Part shown: positions 1 through 8,981 of the stretch, piece by piece
How the letters are laid out: each line of letters begins with the position of its first letter
Numbering within the stretch: position 1 is the stretch's first letter
Origin: Campylobacterales bacterium
GTDB taxonomy: Bacteria > Campylobacterota > Campylobacteria > Campylobacterales > QNZT01
Assembly: GCA_027023305.1 (NCBI GenBank)
Contig: JALVVR010000034.1
Location: 1 to 64,000 of the forward strand
Length of the DNA stretch: 64,000 nucleotides
Direction: 5' to 3'
The notes under the pieces: generated by a model
Seen by the model: the letters and a program-made list of their open reading frames with translations, nothing else
What the model was told of the DNA's origin: nothing
Databases searched by the model: none
Translations under genes and position numbers: made by a program

Positions 1-585
1 ACTCCTAGTGGAACTACAACTGCAAAGGCAACTGCTTTGGCTTTGGGGTATAAAGCAAAAGATTTTTTTAGTAGTAGTTTTAAAAATGTTCCAGATGATA
101 TAAGAGAAAAGGTTATAAAAAAAGCACTGAAAAAGATAAAAAAGAGTGATGGAGTTTTTAAAAGGCTAGGCAAAGTTAGTGATAACATGATAGTTTTTCT
201 AGCTGGTTTTTTGCTAGGCTTAAAGAAAACAAAAGTAATCCTTGCAGGTGGAACTCAGATGGGAGCAGTGCTTTTGGTAGTAAACTCGATTTTAAGAGAA
301 TCAAAGATAGAGTTTGACTCTAAAAATATAGCTCTTTGTACTACAAAATGGGTAGCAGAGGATAAAAATAGCGACTTAAAAGCACTCTTAAACCTTTTGG
401 ATCTTCCTATCAACTCTTATTATGCTGATTTTGACTTTTCACTCTCAAATCATCCTGCACTAAAACTATATGATGAGGGAGAGGCAAAAGAGGGAGTTGG
501 AGCTGGTGGAGCTTTGGTTTATGGGCTTTTAAATGGGCTTTCAAAAGAAGATATTACAAAAAAAGTTGAGAGTTTTTTATCGTGA
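1..585 (+). CDS. cobT: CobT-like nicotinate-nucleotide:dimethylbenzimidazole phosphoribosyltransferase, 3' part
   Basis: The reading frame is open from base 1, so the gene begins outside the window and only its C-terminal 194 residues are seen. The first visible residues (TPSGTTTAKA) and the later glycine-rich AGGTQMGAV and GVGAGGA stretches fit the TIGR00303-type CobT family. That family transfers phosphoribosyl from nicotinate mononucleotide to a lower-ligand base such as dimethylbenzimidazole to give alpha-ribazole phosphate for cobalamin. It heads the visible part of a cobalamin operon, and its stop overlaps the GTG start of cobU. The context is strong support; substrate specificity cannot be read from sequence. 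Confidence 0.85.
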   Translation, partial: TPSGTTTAKATALALGYKAKDFFSSSFKNVPDDIREKVIKKALKKIKKSDGVFKRLGKVSDNMIVFLAGFLLGLKKTKVILAGGTQMGAVLLVVNSILRESKIEFDSKNIALCTTKWVAEDKNSDLKALLNLLDLPINSYYADFDFSLSNHPALKLYDEGEAKEGVGAGGALVYGLLNGLSKEDITKKVESFLS

Positions 586-1067
586 AGATACTTTATTTTG
601 GTGGGCAAAAGAGTGGAAAAAGTAGATTGGCTGAAAAAAGAGCTTTGGAGCTATCTAAAAAACCATACTATATAGCTACTTATGATAACTCTTATGATGA
701 TAAAGAGATGCAAAATCGCATAGAAAAACATAGAGTTCAAAGAGAAAAAAAGTTTATAACGATAGAAGAAACAAAAGAGCTTTCATCTGTCATGAAAGAT
801 GGTGAAGTTTATCTTGTAGATTGTCTTTCAATGTGGATTTTAAACTCTATAGAAGATGAGAAGTTTTTGTATAGTGAGTTAGAAAAATTAGCAACTGTTG
901 ATGCCACAATAATTTTTGTTTTAAATGATGTATCAAGTGGGGTAATCCCACTAGAAAAACTAAGTCGAAAATATGTGGATATAAGTGGGATAGTAGGGCA
1001 AAAAGTTGCTAGTTTTTGTGATGAAGTTTATGAAGTAAAGCTTGGATTAGAGGTAAAACTAAAGTGA
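582..1067 (+). CDS. cobU: CobU/CobP adenosylcobinamide kinase / guanylyltransferase
   Basis: This 161-residue cytoplasmic enzyme phosphorylates adenosylcobinamide and then attaches GMP to make adenosylcobinamide-GDP, the acceptor for CobS. The P-loop GGQKSGKS lies at residues 7-14. A HRVQRE...TIEE segment and VDCLSMWILN match the family's nucleotide-binding region and HR..R..W.TIEE signature. It is slightly shorter than the usual 170-180 residues. The start is GTG within a GTGA overlap with cobT, which suggests translational coupling. Confidence 0.92.
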   Translation: MKILYFGGQKSGKSRLAEKRALELSKKPYYIATYDNSYDDKEMQNRIEKHRVQREKKFITIEETKELSSVMKDGEVYLVDCLSMWILNSIEDEKFLYSELEKLATVDATIIFVLNDVSSGVIPLEKLSRKYVDISGIVGQKVASFCDEVYEVKLGLEVKLK

Positions 1068-2050
1068 AAGAGTTTGCTCATGGTGGAGATGTAGAGAGTT
1101 TTTCTAAAAGGCTTGGGATAAAAAAAGATAAAGTTATAGACCTCTCTTCAAATATAAATTTTTTAAAGCCAAAGATAAAAAAGGATTTTAACTCTTTAGA
1201 TATATCTTCATATCCAAATTACGATAAGCTGTATAAAGCACTCTCAAAAAGGTATAAAGTTAAAAATTCTCAACTAGAGATTTTTAACGGAGCAACCTCT
1301 GCTATCTTTTCACTTTTTAATAGTTTGGATTTTGACAAGGTTTATATATTTTCTCCTGCCTATTTGGAGTATAAGAGAGCTTGTAAAGTGTTTGGTAAAG
1401 AGGTAATTTTGGTTAATAGATTTGAGAAGATAGCTGCTGATATAAGTCCAAATTCTTTAGTTATCTTTGTAAACCCTTCTACTCCTGATGGGAAGTATTA
1501 TGATATAAAGAGATTATTAGAGATTAGCAAAGTTGCGAAAGTTTTTGTAGATGAGAGTTTTTTAGAGTTTTGTAAAGGTTGTGAAAGTGCTACAAAGTTT
1601 TTAAAATCTCATGACAATCTTTATATCTTAAAATCACTAACAAAGTTTTACTCATCTGCTGGTATAAGGCTTGGAATTATCATATCAAGTAAAAAAAATA
1701 TAAAATCGATAAAACAAAAAGAGCCACTTTGGAAGATAAGCGAGTTTGATAAAAACTATATCTTGGAAGCTTTAAAAGATAAAAAGTTTATAAAAAAGAC
1801 TCAAAAAAAGATAGCAAAAAATAGAGAGTTTTATAAAAAAAGACTTTTGAAACTAAAAGAGGTAGAGGAGGTTTATCCGTCATCTGCAAACTATCTTTTA
1901 GTAAGGCTAAATGTCAGTGCTAAAGAGTTTCAAAAAAGAGTTGAAAAGAGTTTTATCATGATAAGGGATTGTTCAAACTTTGATTTTTTAGATGACAGGT
2001 TTGTTCGGATTGCTGTGAAGAAAAAGAGTTACTTAAAGGCTTTGAAGTGA
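1064..2050 (+). CDS. cobD: CobD/CobC-type threonine-phosphate decarboxylase (PLP aminotransferase fold)
   Basis: This 328-residue fold-type I PLP enzyme most likely decarboxylates L-threonine O-3-phosphate to (R)-1-amino-2-propanol phosphate, the linker attached by CbiB. The N-terminal FAHGGDVESF and DLSSNINFL segments are typical of the CobD/CobC group. The PLP lysine is expected in SLTKFYSSAGIRLG, and an arginine near the C-terminus (FVRIAVK) would bind the carboxylate. Histidinol-phosphate aminotransferase is the closest alternative family, but the cobalamin operon setting decides. The start is GTG, overlapping cobU by 4 bases. Confidence 0.88.
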   Translation: MKEFAHGGDVESFSKRLGIKKDKVIDLSSNINFLKPKIKKDFNSLDISSYPNYDKLYKALSKRYKVKNSQLEIFNGATSAIFSLFNSLDFDKVYIFSPAYLEYKRACKVFGKEVILVNRFEKIAADISPNSLVIFVNPSTPDGKYYDIKRLLEISKVAKVFVDESFLEFCKGCESATKFLKSHDNLYILKSLTKFYSSAGIRLGIIISSKKNIKSIKQKEPLWKISEFDKNYILEALKDKKFIKKTQKKIAKNREFYKKRLLKLKEVEEVYPSSANYLLVRLNVSAKEFQKRVEKSFIMIRDCSNFDFLDDRFVRIAVKKKSYLKALK

Positions 2051-3405
2051 AAAATATCTCTATTTTTGGAACTAGCAGTGATGCTGGAAAATCTACTCTA
2101 ACTTTTGTGATAGCAAAGCTTTTGCAGACAAAAGGTTACACCGTAACTCCCTTTAAAGCTCAAAATGTATCAAATAATGCAAAAGTAGCAGATGACAACT
2201 CAGAAATAGCAGTCGCCCAATACTTTCAAGCAAAAGTTTTAAATCTTCCAACAACTTACCATATAAATCCAATCCTTCTAAAATCGGGCAGGGGTTCAAG
2301 CTCTTCGTTAATCATAAATGGAAAGGCTATAAAAGAGCAGGATATTTGGGAGTATTATAAAAACTTAGATGTTTTAAAGCCTGTTGTAAGAGATGCTTTT
2401 AAAAAGTTGGATAGTGAGTTTGATATAGTTGTAGCTGAAGGAGCTGGAAGTCCTGTGGAGTTAAATCTCATGGATAAAGATTTGTCAAACCTTTTTGTAG
2501 CAGACGAGTTTGATACTAAAGTGATACTTGTTGCAGATATACAAAAGGGTGGAGTTTTTGCCTCTATATATGGGGTTTATAACTTGCTCCCCAAAGAGAT
2601 ACAAAAAAATGTCATAGGTGTAGTTGTAAACAAGTTTCAAGGTGATTTGAGGCTCTTTGATGAGGGAGTTAGGATAATAGAGGAAGAGTTTGGACTCAAA
2701 GTCTTTGGTGTGCTTCCCTATAAGGAGTTTAACTTTGGATTTGAGGATAGTTTATCTCTTGTAAATTATACACAAGAATTGGGTGAAAAAAAGATAACAG
2801 TTGGTGTGATACAGTATCCTACTATGAGTAACTACAATGACCTTGAATCACTTTTAGCTGATAGCGAGGTAGAGGTAGAGTTTATAAAAAGTAAGCAAAA
2901 TCTTAATAGCTTTGATATGATTTTACTTCCTGGAAGTAAGCTAACGATAGAAGATTTGGAGTGGTTTAAGAAAAGTGGGTTGTTTGATAGAGTGAAGAGT
3001 TTTGATGGGTTTGTCTTTGGGATTTGTGGTGGATTTGAGAAGATGCATGAGAGATTAGATGGAAAAGATGGGCTTGGATTTTTTGATGGTGAGGTAGAGT
3101 TTAAAAAGAAGATTTTAAATCGTGGAAAGTATGATATATTTGGTTTAGAAGTTGAGGGTTTTGAGCTTCATGAGGGAGTGAGTACAAAGTATCCTTTATG
3201 GGCAGAAAACGGAAAGTATTATGGAACATTTGTTCATGAAGTATTTGATAGTGATGAGTTGAGAGAGTTTGTGTTTAGGAAAATCAATCCTACATATAAA
3301 GGATATGATTTTAAAGATTATAAAGTTAAAAAGATAGACGAATTTGTAGGGTTTATGAGTGAGTATTTAGATATAGATGGGATAGTTCGGTGTATTTCAA
3401 AGTAG
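2047..3405 (+). CDS. cobQ: Cobyric acid synthase CobQ
   Basis: CobQ amidates the b, d, e and g side chains of adenosylcobyrinic acid a,c-diamide using glutamine and ATP. The N-terminal P-loop-like GTSSDAGKST (residues 8-17) belongs to the dethiobiotin-synthetase-like ATPase domain, followed by TPFKAQNVSNNA. The C-terminal class I glutamine amidotransferase carries the cysteine nucleophile in FGICGGFEKM and a histidine in GTFVHEVF. At 452 residues it is somewhat shorter than the typical 480-500. The start is GTG with a 4-base overlap with cobD. Confidence 0.93.
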   Translation: MKNISIFGTSSDAGKSTLTFVIAKLLQTKGYTVTPFKAQNVSNNAKVADDNSEIAVAQYFQAKVLNLPTTYHINPILLKSGRGSSSSLIINGKAIKEQDIWEYYKNLDVLKPVVRDAFKKLDSEFDIVVAEGAGSPVELNLMDKDLSNLFVADEFDTKVILVADIQKGGVFASIYGVYNLLPKEIQKNVIGVVVNKFQGDLRLFDEGVRIIEEEFGLKVFGVLPYKEFNFGFEDSLSLVNYTQELGEKKITVGVIQYPTMSNYNDLESLLADSEVEVEFIKSKQNLNSFDMILLPGSKLTIEDLEWFKKSGLFDRVKSFDGFVFGICGGFEKMHERLDGKDGLGFFDGEVEFKKKILNRGKYDIFGLEVEGFELHEGVSTKYPLWAENGKYYGTFVHEVFDSDELREFVFRKINPTYKGYDFKDYKVKKIDEFVGFMSEYLDIDGIVRCISK

Positions 3406-4244
3406 CTTTAATATCGCTTTTGATAGATAGAGTTTTTGGGGAGTTTAGCTTTTTGAAAAGTTATAAACATCCTGTGATTTATATTGGGGATTTGATAAAG
3501 TTTTTTGAAAGTAAGTTTTATCATGATAGCAAAAGTAGGGGGCTTTATTTAGTTCTTTTTGTGGTTGGAGTTGTGTTTTTGTTGTCTTTTTTTGTAGAAA
3601 ATCTAGTGAAAAATGAGTATATTTTAGCTATTTTTGGCTCTATGACAATCTCTTTTAAAATGCTGTTAGAGAGTGTAGGAGATATCTTAAAAAATCCACA
3701 AAATATAAAGTATTTGGTAAGTCGTGATACTAAAGATTTGAGTGAAAGTGATGTTTACAAAGCTGGGATAGAGACTTTGGGAGAAAATCTAAGTGATGGG
3801 GTTGTTGCACCTCTGTTTTATCTTTTATTTTTTGGAGTAACTGGAGCATTTGTATATAAAGCGATAAATACTCTTGATAGTATGGTAGGATATAAAAATG
3901 ATAGATATAAAAACTTTGGTTTTTTTAGTGCGAAGTTAGATGATGTGGCAAACTTTATCCCCTCTCGAATAACTGCTTTGCTTATCTATCCAAGGCAAAA
4001 AGTCTTTAAGTGTGGCAAACTTCATGAGAGTCCAAATGCTGGCTATCCTATATGTGCTTTGGCTTATAGGATAGGAGTTAGACTTGGTGGGGATACTAAG
4101 TATTTTGGAGAAGTTAAGAAGAAGCCATACTTTGGAGAGGGAAGAGTGGAGATAAAAAGAGGTGATGTTTTGAGAGCTTTAAGTATAAAAAAATTGTATG
4201 ATATAGTTTTGATTGTAGGAGTTTTAGGTGCGATATTTATTTGA
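3390..4244 (+). CDS. cbiB: Adenosylcobinamide-phosphate synthase CbiB
   Basis: This 284-residue inner-membrane protein joins aminopropanol phosphate to adenosylcobyric acid. The N-terminal LIDRVFGEF with nearby HPV corresponds to the family signature DR..G.P...HPV, and TLGENLSDGVVAPLFY and NTLDSMVGYKN are strongly conserved CbiB segments. Several hydrophobic helices are visible around residues 45-85 and 130-155 and at the C-terminus. The start is GTG, overlapping cobQ by 16 bases. Confidence 0.92.
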   Translation: MYFKVALISLLIDRVFGEFSFLKSYKHPVIYIGDLIKFFESKFYHDSKSRGLYLVLFVVGVVFLLSFFVENLVKNEYILAIFGSMTISFKMLLESVGDILKNPQNIKYLVSRDTKDLSESDVYKAGIETLGENLSDGVVAPLFYLLFFGVTGAFVYKAINTLDSMVGYKNDRYKNFGFFSAKLDDVANFIPSRITALLIYPRQKVFKCGKLHESPNAGYPICALAYRIGVRLGGDTKYFGEVKKKPYFGEGRVEIKRGDVLRALSIKKLYDIVLIVGVLGAIFI

Positions 4245-4941
4245 CATAAAGTGTGCTTTTTCATTTTTTTCTATTTTGCCTATGAAATTTGAGGACAAAG
4301 AGGATTTTAGTAGCTCTAAAATGATACTGTTTTTACCACTTGTTGGAGTAGTTTTAGGGTTTATCTCGATATTTCCTTTTATCATGATACAAAATCCTTT
4401 ATTTGCTATCTTCTCTGCTTTTCTTTATCTCTTTTTATATGGATTTTTACATCTTGAAGCAGTAGTTGATGTGGTAGATGCAGTCTATGCAAAAATGAGT
4501 GGAAAAGATGCCTATAAGATTATCAAAGAGCCGAGTGTTGGGGCTGTTGGGGTTTTGTGGGGAGTTTCATTTTTACTTTTAAAAGTGGCTGGTTTTTCAT
4601 ATCTTTTGCTTCATGGAAAGTATTTTGAGATAGTAGCGATACTTACTATTTCTAGGGCTAGTTTAGTTTACTTGATAGTGAGTGAGAGTTTTAAATCTTC
4701 TTTTGTAGATAGTTTAAAAAACAGTGTAACTAAAAAAGAAGTATTTATCATGATGGGATTAGTTGGCTTGGTTTTTATCAAAGTTTTTTATTTGTTTTTG
4801 TTACTTTTTGGTGTTAGCCTTTTTTTAGTAAAAGAAGTTGAAAAAAGGTTAGGTTTTAAAAATGGAGATGTTTTGGGATTTGTTTTAGAGAGTGTAGAGA
4901 TAGTTGGATTTTTAAGTATAGGAGCTTTTTGTGGGATATAA
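4228..4941 (+). CDS. cobS: Adenosylcobinamide-GDP ribazoletransferase CobS
   Basis: CobS performs the last joining step, transferring alpha-ribazole (phosphate) onto adenosylcobinamide-GDP in the inner membrane. The 237-residue protein has multiple hydrophobic helices and the acidic HLEAVVDVVDAVYAKMSGKDAY segment, which corresponds to the family's HLDGLADTAD metal-binding motif. IIKEPSVGAVGVLWG also matches the family. The start is GTG, overlapping cbiB by 17 bases. Confidence 0.9.
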   Translation: MRYLFDIKCAFSFFSILPMKFEDKEDFSSSKMILFLPLVGVVLGFISIFPFIMIQNPLFAIFSAFLYLFLYGFLHLEAVVDVVDAVYAKMSGKDAYKIIKEPSVGAVGVLWGVSFLLLKVAGFSYLLLHGKYFEIVAILTISRASLVYLIVSESFKSSFVDSLKNSVTKKEVFIMMGLVGLVFIKVFYLFLLLFGVSLFLVKEVEKRLGFKNGDVLGFVLESVEIVGFLSIGAFCGI

Positions 4942-5383
4942 ATCTTGGTTTTTAAAACATGCAAAAAAGCATGAAGTGATAATAGATAAGTTAAAAGATT
5001 TGAGTGATGATGAAGTTATAGAGTATTTTAGATATGAAAATATGGCTAAAAATGAAGTTGATTTTTGTCCACTTTATCGTGAGGGAAAGAAGTGTCATGA
5101 CATGGAAGATTTAAACTGTTATCTTTGTGCATGTCCTAACTTTAGGTTTGATGATGAAGCTGAGATTAAAAAAAGTTTTTGTTCTATTGGTTCAAAAGAT
5201 GGAAAAGAGTTAAAAACTAAAAGTGGTGTTATTCATCAAGATTGTAGTGGGTGTAAAGTTCCTCATCGTGAAAGTTATATAAAAAAAGTTTTTAGTAGAG
5301 ATTGGCTTGAAGTGATGAGGGAGTGTCAAGTGCCTGACCATAATAAATGTCACATTTTGACATCTATTAAAATGTGCAGATGA
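4931..5383 (+). CDS. Cysteine-rich small-domain protein, CblZ-like (possible alpha-ribazole-phosphate phosphatase substitute)
   Basis: This 150-residue protein carries the Cys-rich small domain (PF04071 type), with FCPLYREGKKCHDMEDLNCYLCACPNF in two conserved blocks and later CS and DCSGC cysteines that probably bind metal. Proteins of this type at the end of cobalamin operons have been proposed in subsystem annotation (CblZ) to replace the phosphatase CobC; that role is a context-based proposal, not shown here. The gene starts with GTG and overlaps cobS by 11 bases. Its last 17 codons or so lie inside the left arm of the palindromic element at 5330-5593, so the natural C-terminus may have been altered. 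Confidence 0.75.
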   Translation: MGYKSWFLKHAKKHEVIIDKLKDLSDDEVIEYFRYENMAKNEVDFCPLYREGKKCHDMEDLNCYLCACPNFRFDDEAEIKKSFCSIGSKDGKELKTKSGVIHQDCSGCKVPHRESYIKKVFSRDWLEVMRECQVPDHNKCHILTSIKMCR

Positions 5384-5593
5384 AAGGCAGATTTTTGATG
5401 AGTAGCTAGCTACTCGGAGAAAATCTAACATAACAGATGTCGTTTTAATAGATGCCCTATGGGTGAAACAATTTTGCCTCATCTTTATCGCTGTGAACTT
5501 TTGAATTAGCTTATGCTAGTCCTGCAAGTTAACATCAATAAATCTAAGACAAAATTGTTTCATCAAAATATGATATTTATTGTGGTCAGGCAC
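5330..5593. repeat. 264-bp palindromic element (MITE-like) with internal hairpins
   Basis: The outer arms 5330-5361 and 5562-5593 are inverted copies (32 positions, about five transition differences). Inside are two further perfect inverted pairs: 5361-5372 with 5443-5454, and 5464-5476 with 5550-5562. A 16-base palindrome sits at 5400-5415. The element fills the gap between two convergent genes, covers the 3' end of the upstream one and ends next to the stop codon of the other. No open transposase and no clear target duplication were found, so it is called non-autonomous. A transcriptional terminator or structured RNA is the alternative. Confidence 0.6.
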
Positions 5594-5785
5594 TTATCCC
5601 TCAACTTGAGCTTTTAACTCATCATTTGTTTTTACAACATCACTTCCACCATGGATAACACTTGGGATGCATGAAGTACATATATGAACTGGGTTTTGTC
5701 CAAATACAGCTTGAACTAAAACTTTTGTTGGGTCTTCATTGTTTGCTCCACATACATTGCAGTAAACTTTTTCATTTAATTTCAT
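5594..5785 (-). CDS. Small zinc-ribbon protein
   Basis: This 63-residue soluble protein has two CxxC pairs at residues 9/12 and 36/39, forming a likely four-cysteine zinc ribbon. No function is recognised; proteins of this kind are common short hypotheticals in Campylobacterota. The stop codon lies at the edge of the palindromic element. The start is an ATG with AGGAG-like bases upstream. It is divergent from luxS with a 66-bp shared upstream region. Confidence 0.7.
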   Translation of the reverse strand: MKLNEKVYCNVCGANNEDPTKVLVQAVFGQNPVHICTSCIPSVIHGGSDVVKTNDELKAQVEG

Positions 5786-5815
5786 GAAAATCTCCTATTC
5801 TTTTGTTTAGGCAAG

Positions 5816-5821
5816 TATAAT
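5816..5821 (+). promoter_or_regulatory. Probable -10 box for luxS-bioA
   Basis: A perfect TATAAT lies 30 bases upstream of the luxS start in the divergent intergenic region. No good -35 hexamer is evident, which is common for sigma-70 promoters in Campylobacterota. Confidence 0.5.
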
Positions 5822-5851
5822 AACAAAAAAATATATGAAAAGGATTGATTT

Positions 5852-6355
5852 ATGCCAATGTTAGATAGTTTTATGGTTGATCATACAAAAATGCCTGCTC
5901 CTGCAGTTAGAGTTGCAAAAACGATGAGTACTCCATGTGGGGACACTATAACAGTTTATGATTTGAGATTTTATAGACCAAACAAGGACTTATTTTCTTC
6001 AAAAGCTATACATACTTTTGAGCATCTGTTCGCAGGTTTTATGAGAGATCACTTAAACAGTGATGAAGTAGAGATTATAGATATATCTCCTATGGGTTGT
6101 AGGACTGGTTTTTATATGAGTTTGCTTGGAAGTCCGAGTGAAAAAGAGGTTGGTAAGGCTTGGAAAAAGTCTATGAAAGATATACTAGCTGTTAGAAGAA
6201 AAAAAGATATACCAGAGTTAAATAAGTATCAATGTGGAACTTATAAAATGCACTCTCTTAAAAAGGCTAAGAAAGTAGCTAAGATGATTTTAAAAAAGGG
6301 TGTTGGTGTGATGAATAATGAGGAACTAAAACTAGACCCATCTTTGGTTTCATGA
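5852..6355 (+). CDS. luxS: S-ribosylhomocysteine lyase LuxS
   Basis: LuxS cleaves S-ribosylhomocysteine to homocysteine and the AI-2 precursor DPD in the activated methyl cycle. The metal ligands are seen as H54 and H58 in HTFEHL and C128 in YQCGT, and the catalytic cysteine is C83 in MGCRTGFY. At 167 residues it has the usual family length. The start ATG follows an AAAGGA-type ribosome-binding site. The stop overlaps the bioA start, so both are probably co-transcribed. Confidence 0.97.
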   Translation: MPMLDSFMVDHTKMPAPAVRVAKTMSTPCGDTITVYDLRFYRPNKDLFSSKAIHTFEHLFAGFMRDHLNSDEVEIIDISPMGCRTGFYMSLLGSPSEKEVGKAWKKSMKDILAVRRKKDIPELNKYQCGTYKMHSLKKAKKVAKMILKKGVGVMNNEELKLDPSLVS

Positions 6356-7638
6356 ATAGTTATCTAAAAGAGCAAGATTTACAACATATTTGGCACCCAT
6401 GTTCACAGATGAAGGATTATGAGAGTCTGCCTCTTATTCCTATAAAAAGTGGGAAGGGTGTCTATCTGGAAGATTTTGAAGGTAATCAGTATATAGATGC
6501 GATTAGCAGTTGGTGGGTAAATCTTTTTGGACATTCCAATGATTATATAAACTCTAAGATAAAAGAGCAGTTGAATGTTTTAGAGCATGTGATATTTGCA
6601 GGATTTACTCACAAACCTGCCCTTAATCTCTCTAAAAGAATACTTTCTCTAACAGCTTCTAACTTAACAAAAGTTTTCTTTGCAGATAATGGCTCTTCTG
6701 CGATAGAAGTTTCTTTAAAGATGGCTTTTCAATACTTCAAAAATAGTGGTGAAGTTAGAGATAGATTTGTCTCACTTAAAAACTCTTATCATGGAGAAAC
6801 ACTCGGGGCTTTAGCTGTTGGAGATGTGGAACTTTATAAAGAGATATACGAAGATATTATCATAAAAACCTTGCAAGCAAAATCTCCTGCGATTGTTAGT
6901 GAGGATGATGCCCTAGAGGATATGGCAAAAGTTTTAAAACAAAACCGAGGAAGAGTAAGTGCAGTTATCATAGAGCCACTTGTGCAGTGTGCAGGTAACA
7001 TGAAAATGTATGATAAAAGCTATATAAAGAGTTTAAAAAAGCTGTGTGAAAAAGAGGGAGTTTTTTTGATAGCTGATGAAATAGCTGTTGGATTTGGTAG
7101 AACCGGGGAGATGTTTATCTGTGATGAAGAGATAAAACCAGATTTTTTATGTCTTTCAAAAGGGCTTACAGGAGGTTATCTTCCACTATCTTTAGTTTTG
7201 ACAACTGATGAAGTTTATAGTAAGTTTTATTGTGATTATAGTGAGGGGAAAAGCTTTTTGCACTCTCACTCATATACTGCAAATCCTCTAGCTTGTAGTG
7301 CTGCGAATGCTACTTTGGATATCTTTGAAAATGAAAATATTATAGAGAAAAATAGAAAAAAGATAGAGCTTTTAGGAAAACTTTTAAAAAGGTTTGAAGA
7401 TTTACCAAGAGTGGAAAATATCAGACAAAGAGGGCTTATCGGGGCATTTGATTTAAAGAATTATGATTTTAATAAAAGAGAGAATCTGCAGATTTACCAG
7501 TATTGTTTAGAAAATGGAGTACTTTTAAGACCACTTGCCCAGACGGTTTACTTTATCCCTCCTTTTATTATAAGTGATGAGGAGTTGGAGAGGGTAGTTG
7601 ATGTGGCTTATGAGGCTGTGGAGAGGTTAGGGTACTAA
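6352..7638 (+). CDS. bioA: Adenosylmethionine-8-amino-7-oxononanoate aminotransferase BioA
   Basis: This 428-residue class III PLP aminotransferase makes 7,8-diaminopelargonic acid in biotin synthesis using S-adenosylmethionine as amino donor. Typical BioA features are the N-terminal [40 protein letters not shown], the aspartate in [14 protein letters not shown] and the PLP lysine in [13 protein letters not shown]. The start ATG overlaps the luxS stop by 4 bases. Pairing luxS (SAM recycling) with a SAM-consuming enzyme may be meaningful or may only be local gene order. Confidence 0.95.
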   Translation: MNSYLKEQDLQHIWHPCSQMKDYESLPLIPIKSGKGVYLEDFEGNQYIDAISSWWVNLFGHSNDYINSKIKEQLNVLEHVIFAGFTHKPALNLSKRILSLTASNLTKVFFADNGSSAIEVSLKMAFQYFKNSGEVRDRFVSLKNSYHGETLGALAVGDVELYKEIYEDIIIKTLQAKSPAIVSEDDALEDMAKVLKQNRGRVSAVIIEPLVQCAGNMKMYDKSYIKSLKKLCEKEGVFLIADEIAVGFGRTGEMFICDEEIKPDFLCLSKGLTGGYLPLSLVLTTDEVYSKFYCDYSEGKSFLHSHSYTANPLACSAANATLDIFENENIIEKNRKKIELLGKLLKRFEDLPRVENIRQRGLIGAFDLKNYDFNKRENLQIYQYCLENGVLLRPLAQTVYFIPPFIISDEELERVVDVAYEAVERLGY

Positions 7639-7676
7639 TATAACCAATCTTAAACTCAAGTAACCGCATCTAATTT

Positions 7677-8885
7677 TTAAAGTTGAAATACCGATATTTC
7701 ATTTTTAAGTGTTTGGACATGTTCATCAATAGAATCAACATTTTCGTTTATTTCAGTAAGATCATTTATAAGTTTTTCTCCATCTTGATTTGAATGTTCT
7801 ATATCAGATACCATAGCAAAAGTAGAATCTTTGATTACTGAAATAGTTGCTGCAATTTCAGAAGTTGCATGTTGGCTTCTTTCTGCAAGTTTTCTTACTT
7901 CATCTGCAACTACGGCAAAACCTCTTCCATGTTCACCTGCACGAGCAGCTTCTATTGCAGCATTTAAAGCAAGTAGATTAGTTTGTTCTGCAATATCTTT
8001 TATAAGTTTAACCATATTTTCAATCTCTTTTGTTGATGATTCTAGTGATTTTGCTTTTTCTACAAGTTCTATTTGTCTTGCTTGAAATTCTTCACTTGCC
8101 CATTTTACAGAGTTTTTGACAACTTCTTTTGTTTTTGCAGAGTCTTCATCAACTCTATTTGCAGATTGTTCAGTATGTGAAACTATATCTTGAAGAGTTG
8201 TAATAATAGCATTAACAGGTTCTTCAAGTGTTTTTAATTCTGAGTTATCATCAAGATATATTAACTTTGAAATGTCCTTCTTTTCAAGTCTTTTAAGATG
8301 TTCTACAAGAGGTGCAGATTGTTTTAAAAGATACTCTTTCCTTTGTTTAATCTCTTCTCGTCTATCTCTGATAATAACAAAAGTTCTATCAAGTATATTA
8401 TTTTTAAAAATAGGTATGACATAAACAAAAACAGGGATGATTTCACCATTTTTATCTTCTACATTTGCATATCCATAGCCAGTTTTTTTATCTTGCATAT
8501 CATATTTTTTTACAATACTGCATACTTGGCACTTATTTGGTTCACTAGGCCAAAGTACTTTACCTGCACCACTTATATTCTTTAGTTCATTATCATTCCA
8601 TTTAACAAGTTTTTTAAATTCATCATTCCATTCTGCAAATCTTCTGTCAGGTAATACAGCAAACATACTTACTGGATAAGTTTGTTTAAACTCTTCCCAA
8701 TAGAACATTTCTCTATCCTTGATAGTAAAAAGTGTTTTTAACTTTTTTTCAATATTTGATGATTCTAAGATTTCTTTTTCTTTATCAAAAACAATTACTT
8801 TATCATCTGAAAGAATATCAGATATTTCTTTGTCTAGAAAATCATAATTATCTTTATTTCCTTTTTTTGTTAGATATTTCCACAT
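7677..8885 (-). CDS. Soluble methyl-accepting chemotaxis protein with PAS-like N-terminus
   Basis: This 402-residue protein has no hydrophobic helix, so it is a cytoplasmic chemoreceptor. A PAS-like sensor spans roughly residues 60-180 and contains a KCQVCSIV pair of cysteines. The C-terminal half is the signalling domain, with the hairpin tip seen as [38 protein letters not shown]. The CxxC pair could bind metal or respond to redox, which is inference. The gene is monocistronic; the flanks show no che genes. Confidence 0.9.
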   Translation of the reverse strand: MWKYLTKKGNKDNYDFLDKEISDILSDDKVIVFDKEKEILESSNIEKKLKTLFTIKDREMFYWEEFKQTYPVSMFAVLPDRRFAEWNDEFKKLVKWNDNELKNISGAGKVLWPSEPNKCQVCSIVKKYDMQDKKTGYGYANVEDKNGEIIPVFVYVIPIFKNNILDRTFVIIRDRREEIKQRKEYLLKQSAPLVEHLKRLEKKDISKLIYLDDNSELKTLEEPVNAIITTLQDIVSHTEQSANRVDEDSAKTKEVVKNSVKWASEEFQARQIELVEKAKSLESSTKEIENMVKLIKDIAEQTNLLALNAAIEAARAGEHGRGFAVVADEVRKLAERSQHATSEIAATISVIKDSTFAMVSDIEHSNQDGEKLINDLTEINENVDSIDEHVQTLKNEISVFQL

Positions 8886-8981
8886 ACAAATTCCTATAAT
8901 TAAATTTTATACAAAGTATAAGTTAGGATTAAATCGACTATATTTTAATTTTTTTAACATTTTTGCATAGAATTTGTATAA

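Noticed and set aside
1..600. Cobalamin riboswitch near the cob operon
   Set aside because: The operon's 5' end lies outside the window and no B12-box-like sequence was seen in the visible part.
5210..5482. Minus-strand frame across the palindromic element as a gene
   Set aside because: It has no ribosome-binding site, overlaps the CblZ-like gene antisense and consists mostly of the repeat sequence.
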